From Entomortierella parvispora (taxonomy: Eukaryota > Mortierellomycota > Mortierellomycetes > Mortierellales > Mortierellaceae), in assembly GCA_963573315.1 (NCBI GenBank), contig OY752142.1:1-64000 (forward strand): 64,000 bases of DNA. Direction: 5' to 3'. Below, piece after piece: positions 35,101-45,851 of the stretch; position 1 is the first letter of the stretch; every line of letters begins with the position of its first letter. Below the pieces are notes generated by a model. The model was not told where the DNA came from and did not search any database. It worked only from the letters and a program-made list of their open reading frames with translations. Made by a program: the position numbers and the translations under genes.

Positions 35101-35305
35101 CTTCAAATTCGTCCGAGGAGTGGCCAGCGCTACTGTGGCCGCCGTTGCTCCGATGACGACCATCCTCGTTGAGGTCGAGAGGGTCCTCGTCAAGCTCCTG
35201 TTTGATAGTGTGGTGATGGTGCAGAGTCAAGTCCTCCTCCGAGTCGTTCTGCTGGCACAACTGCGATATGGACATGGCCTGGGCCTTGGCGGGGGCGGGA
35301 GGCAT
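32104..35305 (-). CDS. OPI1: Opi1-family transcriptional repressor of phospholipid synthesis
   Basis: In yeast Opi1 senses phosphatidic acid at the ER and represses inositol-responsive genes through Ino2/Ino4. Exons on the minus strand: 35305-34865, 33966-33853, 33784-33553, 33455-32104 (TAG); 712 residues. Seen: N-terminal region AEQLAAEVLGDMANV then PFISRMSSLPLVNSALKAYE (about 115-140), continued by exon 2 YGAEMVESSVKSLSKPVFDK and DDFACRQLDK, all characteristic of Opi1; then SLKYCLQWLQYAVQHIDHQI near 340, the activator-interaction region; Gly/Ser/Gln-rich linkers; an acidic segment and a basic VRQRKKRGE near the C-terminus. It is longer than yeast Opi1 (404 residues). The first intron is about 900 bp, long for this window. 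Upstream lies a perfect ICRE match at 35910-35920. Confidence 0.93.
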
Positions 35306-36656
35306 GGTGAGCAACAGGGCTTGTTATGATAGAGAGAGAGAGGGAGGAAGGAGAGAGAGAAAACTGCGAAAAAGAGGAGTGGATGCAAAAATGTGGAGTG
35401 AGGGGAGAAGAGGGGGGTGATGAGTGGAAGGAAGGAGGGTGTATATGGATCGGATGGATGCAGAGCAAGAGAATGTGACAAGGAGTAAAGGAAAAAAGGC
35501 AGTGAGGGGAAGGAAGAGAGAGAGAGGACAAGAAGCAAAGAGAGAGAGGGAGGGACAAGAGACAAAGGAACAGACATGGACACGCACTCAAAGTTGTGGG
35601 GTTTGAAAAAAAGGGCCGTTCTTTCTTTCTTTCTGATCTTTTTCTCTCTCTCTTCGCCTTTCTCTCCTCTCTTTTTTTTTGGGTCTGCGTCCTCTTTTTT
35701 TTTTTACGGTTTCTCTTTCTCCACGATCACCAGCAGCCGCGGCTCTCGTCTTCTTTGTTTCCCACTGCCGCCCGGCGGGAGAAGCGACCGAGCAGACTGA
35801 GCAGTGCCTGCGGGCGAGTGCGGGCCCCTGCTCGCGCACAATTGCCGCGAGTGGTGGTGCAATCCCCTCCATCACACAACGAAAGGAGGTGGGGTTCCTT
35901 TTTTTGTGCTTTTCACATGGCATTCAGTGTTTCGATTGCCCTCTCTAAGAGAAAGAGGGGAAATCAACTCTACGCAGGGTCCCGCAAAAAAGGGGCTTGT
36001 TCCCTTGTTGAGTCCAGTCAAAAGATCCTCCTTCTCAACACTGCGTTTGACCAATCACCGATAGCCTGCTCCCCAAAAAGCTCTTCTCTCTCCAACTCCA
36101 CATCTGCTGCTCCACACTCACTCCACAACATTAGCACCTATGTAGTCCATGTACATAGTACTGTACTTACTGCACACAGCAGGTGCACGCTCTGCAGCTG
36201 CGCGGAACAGACTCCGAGCGTCATCTGCTGCTGTTGTTCCGCTATCTTTCACCAACCACAGTCCCCCGTGTCCTGCCGTAGCCAAACATGCCTGCTGGAC
36301 ACCAAAGATCTCATGTCAACTCCTGAGCATCGTGCCAAACGGAGGGGACATTCATCTGCTTGGAATCCTATGGACGCGAATCATATCATCTAATAGCAAG
36401 TGGTCGGCTCGCTGCTGGTGTTGCTACTGTTGGTGTTGCACCGGGTCGGGATAGACTTTGACCTTGGACCTTTGAATTGGATAACAATTGGGCGAGAACT
36501 CACATGTTCGCCGTTCGCCGGATCCTGTACCACGTTGCCTTGGTTGTTGCCTTGATTGTTCCTGGGGGCAAAATAGGGGATCTGTTTTCGCTCTGCCCAC
36601 CCACGCTCAATCAAGTCAAGTCTTTTTTATAATAATACATGTCAATTTTATTTATT
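35306..36656. other. OPI1 upstream region
   Basis: The 270 bp before OPI1 are GA-rich on the plus strand (pyrimidine-rich leader for the minus-strand gene), then a mirror-image C/T-rich run at 35620-35720. A plus-strand frame of 265 codons at 35596-36393 has no recognisable domain and starts in low-complexity Phe/Leu sequence; I do not call it. Confidence 0.5.
35910..35920. promoter_or_regulatory. ICRE/UAS-INO-like element upstream of OPI1
   Basis: TTTTCACATGG matches the yeast inositol/choline response consensus WYTTCAYRTGS at all 11 positions, 605 bp upstream of the OPI1 start. It would allow feedback control of OPI1 by the Ino2/Ino4-Opi1 circuit, if that circuit exists in this fungus. Confidence 0.35.
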
Positions 36657-39600
36657 TTACATGTCGACAGCGCGGGACGACATATTGGAAAAGTTGCCGG
36701 CCTGGTTGCCACTGTTGGAATGTCCCCCGTTTTCAACCACAGGCGTTCTTCCTGCAAAATCTTGAAGCCGAAGTCGCTTGATAGTCCCTCTCTTTAATCC
36801 TCCGGGACGTTGCTGTTGTTGCTGCTGTTGCTGCTGTTGATGTCTTGCTGCTCCTGGGTCAATTGGACTGGCGAGGGTGTCGAGCGAATGCATTGAATTC
36901 AATACCACCGCCAAGGAAGATCCCTGAGCTCCTCGAGAGCCCCAATAGGCCTTCAATAAACACCCATCCTCTCCCAGCTGCGTCAAGTATTCTTGTTCGG
37001 ATTCCTCAATTTCGTCCCTTGTAGGTGGCGTCGTGGTCAGATAGGGAACAGGCTGTGTCTTGCCGGTCATACTCAGCATGATATCGTTCTCACCGGTCAC
37101 AACCATCGCTCCGTCCGAACTACCACCATCTCCCAAAACTGGACTATTTCCACCCATGCCGCTATTGTGCCCTCCTCGAAAGCCGCCCGGCCCTCCACGA
37201 CCTCGCCCTGCACCAGCTCCTCCTGACATGGCACCGCCTCTAGGATTGAAAGAGGGCCGCACACCACCTCGTCCTCGACCAAACCCGCCCTCGTTCATAT
37301 TTCCACCAGGGTTTGGACTGGAAGTCGTCATTTCGGCCGAAACTATGGCCATCCGTTGCTTTGGCGGGATCAATGTCCTTTTGACGGTTTGATGATCCAG
37401 TCCCTTTGGCGTTACTTTCCCTGCAATCAGCTTGGCGGCCTATTCGAATTAACCCAATTGTGTGAGTCTTTCTCTTCTCCATGATGGGGTACTTCACAGC
37501 AACAAATAAACCTCGTTCTTACCTCTAAATGGCTTGTTGAAACGGATTTGAAACGCTGTCCAATCATCCATATGTCAGCCAAGACGGCCTGTGCGCACTC
37601 TCTGAAACGCTGTTGCTGCACGTTCATCTTTCCACCAGCTGGCAATGGGTTGTGCTCGCCAGGGAGCGCAAGAGGACGAGCGTCTGAGATCAATGTATCC
37701 AGGACAGTCTGAATTGTTGAGAGACCCTCCGAAGTCACCTGGGCTCTACAAATTGCGGTCCGAAAGAGTCGAAGCTGATATTCATGTGCCGCCTACGAAA
37801 CAAAATAGGGTCAACGTCGTTCATTTTGGATCCAGTATGAGGTTATACATCGACCAAAAACTGCCACTTACCAGAATAGGGTGAATACGCTCCCCCTCCC
37901 ATTGGACCATCCAACGTGTCTCAAGATCAAGCCGGGAGGTTGTGTTAACTAACGACATATTCACACTAGATGAACTAGGACTCTCGTCATCCACGCCCTT
38001 TGGATCTCCAGGATTAAATGTTGACTTGAGGGCAGCTGGGACTATGGTAGAAAATTTGTTTCCTTCAACAGCGAATGCTTCCTGTCCAGAAGAAATCTCA
38101 TTCGGGCCAATGATGACTTTCACAAAGTCCTATTCCAGTTGTTAATCATAGTAAGTACCCAAGAAGATGATCTCACCACAACTCTATTATTCAGTCAACG
38201 AACCTCCAAATGATTTTGAGAGACATCCACGGGTCGTTGTACGGATGAAAACAGCGTAAATTCCGGCGAGTCCTCATTCTCGTCCAAGCAGTGAACGTAG
38301 AGTTGCCCATTTCGATCCAAAAGTGCCATTGAGGCAATAAAAGGAGTTTTTACGTCATTCAACAGATGAATTGCGCCTACGCAACAAAAGAGTCTGTTAG
38401 AGAAATGCACGAACGCCACACACCCAAGTCGGGGACGTTTTCTCTTTTCACTGACAGTAAACATACCATTCGAAACAGCCGCATAGAAGGACACAGACAG
38501 GGACATCGAAGATATTGCAGCAGGGTGAAAACACTTTGTGGGAAGTAACCCTAGTAAATCAGATGTAGCAAGGTCAATATTTGATCTGCTTAAGATAACG
38601 GCCAGCATATTCCTCGTTTGGTCCCTTACGTGTTTCTTCCGTGAAGGATATACCGTGCTCCAGCTCTTTAACGTTGGTCCAATTCCGCTGAAGAGAGTTT
38701 TGTCGATGGTCATCGCCATTCCTACTATCGCCTCCAAGGCCTTCTGTCTTTGACATCGAGGGTCTGATATGACTTGTGCGATAAAGCACATCGACAGGCA
38801 AGTCCTTCGTACGGCTGGTTAAACTCATGTTGTGAACACGAAGAATTTGCACGTCCTTGTTTCGACTGAGGAAATGGTTCGTGAGCGCAGCTGTTGTTGA
38901 CCTATCATCTACAGTCTTGACACTGTATACCGACGCCGTACAGACTCTCGATACCTTCATGCAAGAAGAAGGATTGAGTTGGAAATGCTATCCTAGTAGG
39001 CTACATCCTGACTTTGTCAAAATCAACAGCTACTTACATCCTGCCCAATGACATCCAGCCTCTTGCAGTCCTGACTAGACGATATCCTGATGAAATCGAC
39101 GTGAATGTTCGGGATTCTAGACGGGTGGGAAACGGGTTAGTGATTAGGACTATGGTCTAATCTGGGCGTTCGCTTTCCGGCAGAAAAAACATACTTGCTA
39201 TTCTTGATAGTCTCTCGAAGAGAGTGAAGGACAGAATAGAGTATCCTCCGGAGATCCTCGTCGCCGTGCTTCCATGATGAGTCCAGGTCCCCATTCTGGT
39301 CACTGTTAGCACGACCACTCCCATTGATGGTCACATCTAGCGATTCCGCTTTCATTGTTTTTTGCGGATCCTCGTCTATAAGGACGAGAACGATGTTGGC
39401 TGCCATCGCGACATTGCTAGTGGTTGGGGTGGGGGGTATAGGTACGGTTGCAGCTCCTTTCTGTGTAGTCGGTGGTGGTGCCAGTGGAGCCGCGAGAACA
39501 GGTGCCGAGGGAGAGGTTTCCAGAATATGGGCGATGGCTCCTTGGAGTGCTTGCTCGATCCAATGTCCCTGCTGCTCGTCCTCCATGGAGCTATCTTCGG

Positions 39601-40134
39601 TCGCTGCTGCTGCTGCTGTCGCTTGTCGTAGAACTTGCAATTGTGATGCTACATGGTCCAGGTTTTGCTCCTCCGCCGTCCAGTTATTGATAATGACACT
39701 GGGGCCGGTGGGCGTGATGCCTGGGGCAGCATGCACCGAGATCTAGAAAGAAGGTCAAGACATTCTCAGGTCAAACACAATTCCATGACATGCACATAAA
39801 CTCCATCGCCTGTTGAGGTCGCACCTGAGTTTTCCTTCCAATCGGAGCCAAATCCAGCGACAGCCGTGTGTAATGCAACGCAGCATCCATGAAACTCATC
39901 CACATGGTGCAAGGATCCAGCTCAAAGTCATCCTCCTCTATAGATGTGAAAGTAAAATTGGTCAAAATGAACGCGTCTTCAAGTGGTGGGGCAGCATCTC
40001 CTAGAATACGCATGAATCCAAGGGTGAAAATCGGAGAACACACCATCGCCTATCTCCGTGAAGCTCTCATGGCTCGGCGCTCGGCATGCTGCAGGACTAT
40101 GGTCAAGAATCAGAATCGTCCTGCTGGGGGTCAT
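36657..40134 (-). CDS. Asunder/INTS13-like protein with RGG tract
   Basis: Ten exons on the minus strand: 40134-40044, 40000-39825, 39742-39195, 39116-39038, 38954-38630, 38550-38467, 38376-38204, 38129-37872, 37792-37523, 37439-36657 (TAA); 928 residues. Animal Asunder/INTS13 is an Integrator subunit linked to snRNA 3' processing and dynein. Matches in order: TILILDHSP at the start, MWMSFMDAALHYTRL, VIINNWTAEEQNLDHV, SVYSVKTVDDRSTTAALTNHF, KCFHPAAISSMSLSVSFYAA, HNPLPAGGKMNVQQQRFREC, and near the end RLQDFAGRTPVVE, like the C-terminal Integrator-binding end. Unusual: an RGG/GAR tract (GRGRGG repeats, about 720-770) and a poly-Gln run near 870 that animal proteins lack. Exon 5 uses an unusual GAAG acceptor. 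A poly(A) signal AATAAA follows the stop directly. Confidence 0.82.
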
Positions 40135-40473
40135 GGTGAGCACGGTCGAGAAAAAGAGAACGGAAGATGTTCCCTTCCAGAGGACCGCCCTTTTTGTCCC
40201 TTTGGTGGCTTTGCTCAATCTTGGTACAATTGATCTCTTGCAAAGCACAGACGCTTGCCTTTCTCTTTTCGGGGCACAGACGGTTGCCTTTCTTTGGTTT
40301 CTCTAGTTGTTTAATTTATTTACAGAAGTGTGCGAGCAAGGGCCAAGTCAAGATGAAAAAGATCGAGAGGTTGAAAATACACTACAGCAGAAGGAGGGTT
40401 GCGCAAGATCTGTCGCTCCAAAGCAGTTCTGGAGTGCAAATTGTGAGCATGAGCTTGAAAATTGCCGCAGCAT
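40135..40473. other. Intergenic region between MBF1 and the Asunder-like gene
   Basis: Both genes run on the minus strand, so this holds the MBF1 3' end and the promoter of the Asunder-like gene in about 340 bp. No gene seen. Confidence 0.5.
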
Positions 40474-40996
40474 TTACTTCTCGCCAAGAGGTCTTCCGAT
40501 CTTAGCACCACGGAGCTTGACGCCCAAGACACGCTCCATCTTGGCGAGAATCTGCTGGTTGGGGACAGCACGTCCAGCCTCGTAATCGTTGATCTACGTG
40601 TCGATAAAGGATGGCCACAAGGTCAGTTCAGTGGATCCTGTATTGTTATTTAAACCTCCCAAAGAAAGATGAACTTACAACCGACTGCTTCTCGTTAACC
40701 TTGCCACCAAGATCCTTCTGGGTCAACTTGAGCTCCATACGAGCCTTGGCGATAGCCTTTCCAACGTCCATGGAAACAACCTTAGGGGCGACAATCTCGT
40801 CGGACTCGGCAAGTTTGGCGATACGACGGAAATCTTCTCCAACATGTCCAGCGTTTGTGGCGACCTTGCGCTCAGTCGAGACAACAGCGCCAGCACGGCG
40901 GGCAGCATTGATGTCAGAGGCAGAGCGAGTGACCTTTGCGTGATCAGATCTCTTGCGAAGGACGATTTCGTCATCCCAGCCGACGTTTCCAGACAT
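40474..40996 (-). CDS. MBF1: Multiprotein bridging factor 1
   Basis: Transcriptional coactivator joining TBP to bZIP activators; also prevents frameshifting on stalled ribosomes. Exons on the minus strand: 40996-40679 and 40593-40474 (TAA); 145 residues, the usual size. Seen: N-terminal MBF1 region [16 protein letters not shown], then a C-terminal helix-turn-helix ([46 protein letters not shown]). The intron divides the HTH between VNEKQSV and INDYEAG, a place where many MBF1 genes carry one. Diverges from the 6-phosphogluconolactonase gene, sharing a 560-bp promoter region with TATA and CACGTG sites. Confidence 0.97.
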
Positions 40997-41122
40997 GATT
41001 GTAGTTTTAGTGAGTTGGGGATGTAGTGGTGTTGTGAGTGTAGTGGTCCGAATCAGACTGATCGGGAGGTAATGTTTTGGGTTAGTGTTGAGAAAGAAAG
41101 ATGCAGATGATCGCCTCGTCTT

Positions 41123-41129
41123 TTTTATA
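41123..41129 (-). promoter_or_regulatory. TATA box of MBF1
   Basis: TATAAAA on the minus strand about 130 bp upstream of the MBF1 ATG. Confidence 0.5.
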
Positions 41130-41556
41130 AAGGACAAAAAAAATGCTTCTGTGGCGTTCCATGCCGCTGGACCTCTGGAGCTAGTCACGTGAGTATACCC
41201 AAGAGGCAAGATCAAATCGCGACTGCGGCTCGTCCTCACCAGTTCCGAGTTCAGTTCGCCTAGCCCAGGCTTTGAACCCACAAGGGCACGGAAACCCCAA
41301 GGGCACCGCAGGTGGAGGCGCAATTGCAACAACAATAATGGCTCTCTTTTGAATCTTGATGGATATAGCACGGTGGGCGAGGACTCTGCGCCATTTCCTT
41401 TGTCATCAGCCGCCTGTTCTTAAACGGGCCACTCACTGTGGCATGCAACATTGTTAAGGGTATATGATGCGGCAAAAATGACGTCTCTGTCTGTGTGGGG
41501 GAAGAGAAAGAAAAAACCTCTCCTTTTGTCTCCATCACCAGCACCACCCATCCCAA

Positions 41557-42425
41557 ATGTCACCAACTCAGATCATTACTTTCCCAGACGTCGCTGCTCT
41601 CTCTGAGGGCCTCGCGCACTACGTTGCCAGGATCTCCAAGGAATCCATCAAGCGCCACGGCAAGTTCACCATTGCCCTCTCTGGCGGCTCTCTCCCCAAA
41701 CAACTCGCGAACCTTGCCAAAGACTCGTCGATTGATTTCGTAAGATAAGAGCAGATAAGAATGTTGCGCAAAAAACGCGAGAGGCACTGTTCTTCATGCA
41801 TCATGGCCCATTATCCTAACCTATATTTTGTGTACCATAGGCTCACTGGCACGTCTTCTTTGCTGATGAGCGCTGCGTGCCTTTGGACCACGAGGACTCC
41901 AACTACCTCCTTGCCAAGACTCACCTATTTGACCATGTACCCTCGCTGCCCCGTGAGCAAATCTACACCATCGACCCTGATCTCGTCAATGACCCGTCGG
42001 AGGCTGCTGAAGACTACATCTCTCAGTTGGCCAAGGTCTTTGCCACGAAGGACTCTGTTCGCTTCCCTGTCTTTGACTTGATCTTGTTGGGAGTTGGACC
42101 CGATGGACACACCTGTTCCCTCTTTCCTGGACATGAACTCTTGGAGGAGAAGACGGCCTGGTGCGCCTCAATTGAAAACTCGCCCAAGCCTCCTTCGTGC
42201 AGGATCACCTTGACTTTGCCTGTGGTGAATCACGCTCACCATATTGCTTTCGTGGCCGCAGGCGCTGGAAAGCAGGACATGCTCCATCAGATCTTGGATT
42301 CACAGGGTGACTTGCCTGCTCAGCTTGTCAAGCCTACGGCCTTGGGCACCCTTACTTGGTTCTTGGACGATGCTGCTGCGGCCAAGATCACCTCGGCAAC
42401 CTCAAAGGGCCTGGAGCGCTTGTAG
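41557..42425 (+). CDS. SOL3: 6-phosphogluconolactonase
   Basis: Hydrolyses 6-phosphogluconolactone in the oxidative pentose phosphate pathway, between the two NADPH-producing steps; cytosolic. Exons: 41557-41739 and 41841-42425 (TAG), phase 0, GTAAGA/TAG; 255 residues, normal for the family. Seen: FTIALSGGSLPKQL near residue 39 (phosphate-binding), HWHVFFADERCVP near 63, and GVGPDGHTCSLFPGH near 150, the family signatures, plus a C-terminal VKPTALGTLTWFLD. The stop is 100 bp from the stop of POP5 on the other strand. Gene name follows the yeast lactonase; paralogue assignment is not possible. Confidence 0.96.
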
Positions 42426-42525
42426 ATCTTTTATTGCGAACCTGTCTTTTTCTAATATACACATGTACCATACACAATCGTCGTTGTTATTTACAAGGGA
42501 GAATCGATTGAGTTCTGTAGTTTGC

Positions 42526-43256
42526 TCAGATCTCTACTGAGTTAACTTCATCTGCAGAGTCCTTGAATGCGAGTCCGAGCTGCGTGTACGTTTGAGTATC
42601 CTTCAATAGCTGAGCTTGATTCCTAAGGAACATGATCCTGTCTCGATCGTACTTGATAGTCGTCAGTTGACACTTCTTGATCGTACCTATAAGTTCATTT
42701 TTACCATAACATTAGCAGGTGATTCAAGTTGGAGAACAAGATGTGGTAACATAAGAATGATATAAAAAATACCTGATGTATGAAGGACTTTGATAATACA
42801 TGGTCGACCCTTCAGTTCCTTGATGAAGGTGAGAGCGCCCCAGACGATGTGGACCTCTTCCCTTGATATCCTCAGAATGCCGATGTTGGTATGCGGCGAA
42901 AAATATTTCACTGAGAACCCAAAAAAAGGCCATTATTAGTCAACGATTTACAACGCTTGGAAAGCACTTTTAAGGCTCTTACAGGTCATAGGCCTCTGTG
43001 TAATTCCTGCTCCATAGTCACCAAAGTTCTCGGCTATGGAGTCCTTGATAGCAAAGACAAGATCCTTGTTCGCCAAAGGTGGAAGTCGGCAATTGTGCCT
43101 TCCTGTGTCACCGAAAGGATTTTGATTAGATCCTTCATTGCTCTGCAAGGAAGAGTCGAGCGCCGATGAGGTGGCGGCAGGGATGGATGTCCATCCTAGA
43201 GGCGTGTCAGCGTAGATGATCTCGAAGAGAAGGTATCGATTCTTGAAGCGGACCAT
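42526..43256 (-). CDS. POP5: Ribonuclease P/MRP subunit POP5
   Basis: Protein subunit shared by RNase P (5' maturation of tRNA) and RNase MRP (rRNA processing), nuclear. Exons on the minus strand: 43256-42983, 42910-42773, 42686-42526 (TGA); 190 residues. Seen: the start MVRFKNRYLLFEI is the family signature; then a linker of about 40 residues rich in Ser/Asn (longer than in human POP5, 163 residues); then the conserved core AIKDSIAENFGDYGAG, YFSPHTNIGILRISREEVHI, VWGALTFIKELKGRPCIIKV and GTIKKCQLTTIKYDR. The last region RDRIMFLRNQAQ is a typical C-terminal helix. Confidence is high because all three exons carry family motifs in order. Confidence 0.95.
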
Positions 43257-43879
43257 GGCTGTAGGAAGACGATCGATTCGACATGGCAGAGCGTCGCAAA
43301 CAAAAGACCAAGACAACGGAATGTTGGATTGAGAGCGGTTTGGGACTGTCAATGGGAATTGAGGGGCAGCGAGATGGATCAAGGGAAGAAAGGAGCTCGA
43401 ATAAAATAACCGAGGAAAGGAGGCAATAGAAGGAAAAGATCCAGAATAAAATGGACATGGAGTGGAAGGCAAAGATATTGAGGAGAAGGAATTCTGAGGT
43501 CTTCTACGACTATGGCAGGGCTACTTTTATACTGGTCAAGGTCCCGGACCTGGGGCCCTTGAAGGTCTTGGATTACTGCGGTTTCTTGCTGCGGTCTCTG
43601 ATTTGGATGCCATCGGGGACCCGGGGGAGCTACTCGTAGACTGGGACCGACCTGGGAGTAATGGATGTATCTTGAGAGTGCGGAGATTGGAGACTGGTGG
43701 CTTAGCAGCTGAAGCTGGTGGCACCCTGACAGGAAAAGGTCACGTGTTTTGACAATTGTGCATGCAGCGGAACTGCAAACAGCCATGCAATGCAACCCCT
43801 TTGCCACACCTAACGTCTTCTGCCCTTCTCATCACCTCGCATTATCAAGTGAACAGACAACCATTTCTTTTGCTTAGTC
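43257..43879. promoter_or_regulatory. Bidirectional promoter region, POP5/ERV
   Basis: About 620 bp between divergent starts. A CACGTG box lies at 43741-43746. No further gene is supported; plus and minus frames here are short. Confidence 0.45.
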
Positions 43880-44825
43880 ATGTCGTCCCCTCTTACTCGA
43901 CTCTTTCGGCTTCGCACTCCACTCTCCGTCCTTGCCATTTGCTTCATAGGCCTTATTACCCTTCCGTCGCTGTACCTCCTCAATTCCAAGAGCAGCCTCT
44001 CTCTCAAACAACAGCAACAACTTCAACAACAACGTGTTGCTGAGGACGGTTATGAACGGAACCTCAACATTCCCATATTTGTGGATCCGACTCTCAATGA
44101 CGGAGGAGTTATCATGCCCAAACTCGGTAACGCTACAGCAAAGTACGCACCGTTGGTGGATCAGCGCGCTGCTGCAACGATGTACTCTTACAACTGTAGA
44201 TGAAAAAAGACGGTAGACTAATAACGGTACTTCTTTAGAGCTGAGTTGGGACGGGCCACCTGGAAATTGCTGCACACGATGGCCTCAAGATACCCAGAAA
44301 AACCAAAGGCTGACGAACGTGCAGCAGTGAGGCAGTGGATATTTTTACTCTCACGGTTGTACCCGTGCGGCGAATGGTAATGTTGATGTCTCGCAGTGCT
44401 GCGAGGTTGGCTCATGGGAACTGGAACTGCAAGCATGCACGTACCAACAACGCTAGTAGCAAAACAAAGGAACTGACTTTGAACATCCGGCCTCTCTCCT
44501 TCTTTCCTCTCACTTTCCCCCCTTTAATAATTCTCTTACCGACGATAGTGCCGACCACTTCCAACTCATGTTAAAGAATCACCCTCCGCAGACTTCTTCT
44601 CGCGCGGCACTTTCCAACTGGGCGTGCAGTGTCCATAACATTGTGAACGCCCGACTCGGCAAGGCCGAGTTTGATTGTGGCACTCTAGAGAATGTGTACC
44701 AATGCGGTTGCGCAGAGGATCTCGCAGAGGGCAAGGATAGTCCAAACAGCGACACTGATCCACTTCAGGCGTCGCCTGATGCGCCGAACGTGGACGTCCA
44801 CCTAGATTGGAGCCTGCTGAACTGA
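43880..44825 (+). CDS. ERV2: ERV/ALR-type FAD sulfhydryl oxidase (Erv2-like)
   Basis: Makes disulfides using FAD and oxygen. Exons: 43880-44142, 44239-44376, 44549-44825 (TGA); 225 residues. Seen: an N-terminal signal anchor (LSVLAICFIGLITLPSLYLL, about 17-37), then the Erv fold: AELGRATWKLLHTMASRYPE, SRLYPCGEC with the catalytic CxxC at about 131-134, LMLKNHPPQTSSRAALSNWA, and CSVHNIVNARLGKAEFDC (FAD-binding HN and C). The C-terminal tail has YQCGC, a possible shuttle pair. The membrane anchor points to the ER-type Erv2 rather than mitochondrial Erv1. The first junction can be read two ways: GTACGC (44143) to TAG (44238), or GTAACG (44127) to GAG (44240); both keep frame. AATAAA overlaps the stop. 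Confidence 0.93.
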
Positions 44826-45207
44826 ATAAAACTTGGGCGAATGCATGACGTGACTGTCAGTGAGACAAAAATCCAATTTTGTGGGGTCGTGGACAGTGCT
44901 GCAAACACGCCCGTGGAGCTTCCCATTCTTCCCATTCTCCATTGCCCCATCACCTTCGCATCCCTGCTCATTCTCTTGGTCTGGCCCACGTTCACCGTTG
45001 CCCAACGAGACACTGCATACAGACTCCGACTACTCTACAAGTCGACTCCTTTTTCGATACTTCGATCTATGGTGATCGCAGGAAGGTGCTCGTCCTGTGA
45101 ACAATAAATAGGCCTGTCTGCCCCGTCGTTTTCCTCTCTCATCAACTTCCTCATCGTCCTCCTCACCTCACCACCTCACCACCTAACAAGCCTTCTCAAG
45201 ACCAAAA
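44826..45207. other. Intergenic region upstream of the GPI protein gene
   Basis: Short; ATAAATA near 45105 may be the TATA element, followed by a CT-rich leader with CACCTCACCACCTCACC repeats (45164-45185). Confidence 0.5.
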
Positions 45208-45851
45208 ATGCAGTTTGCTACCTCCATCCTTGCCCTCCTGCTTGCCGTCCAAGCCTCAGTCCTCGTCTCGGCTTCAGTCGTTTTCGTAAACCCGAACGCC
45301 CGTTCGGTCTGGACCAAAGGAGACACCTACGACATTGAATTCACTCCAACGAAGGAAGACCAGGGCCAGCAGTGGAGAGTCAGCTTGATGATTCTTGGCG
45401 GCAAGTGTTCAAAGGGAGACATTTGTCTTGACGACGGCGTTGTTGATGAGATTGCTGCCAGCTACGATGCCTCTGACAAGCTCTCATACACTGTCCCGAA
45501 GGACATTGCCCAATGTGGAAAGGTACGAATGATGCTCGCAGTCATGGGCTTCACGGGTCTGTCAAACCGTGTTGTTGCTGCTCAACCTCAGCTGACACTC
45601 TCAATTCAACTCTTTAGGATTTCTTCATCCAACTGTCCAAGGATGGCTCTCCTCCTACCTTTGAGTCAGAAAAGTTTGCAATCAGCTGTGCAAGCGACTC
45701 TGGTAAATCGTCAGACAAGTTCCCCAATGCCGAGGCATCTGGTCCATCAACTCTCTACAAGCGCGCGGACACCACGAACGCGGCTTCATCGGCGTTGCCT
45801 GCCCTGCTCGTTACCTTTGGCTCGTGCCTCTTTGCCCTGTGCCTGATCTGA
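45208..45851 (+). CDS. Small GPI-anchored cell-surface protein, Kre9/Knh1-type N-terminal domain
   Basis: Predicted 182-residue secreted protein. Exons: 45208-45522 and 45618-45851 (TGA), phase 0, GTACGA/TAG. Seen: signal peptide to about residue 22 (MQFATSILALLLAVQASVLV), an Ig-like region starting VVFVNPNARSVWTKGDTYDI, reminiscent of the yeast cell-wall Kre9/Knh1 N-terminal family, with cysteines at C69, C75, C103 and C130; then a Ser/Ala tail and a C-terminal hydrophobic stretch (ALPALLVTFGSCLFALCLI) typical of a GPI-attachment signal. Role in cell-wall assembly is inferred from the family. The domain match is by pattern only. Confidence 0.75.

Noticed and set aside
35596-36393. 265-codon plus-strand frame upstream of OPI1
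   Set aside because: Begins in low-complexity Phe/Leu sequence from a pyrimidine run and shows no domain; better explained as upstream sequence of OPI1.
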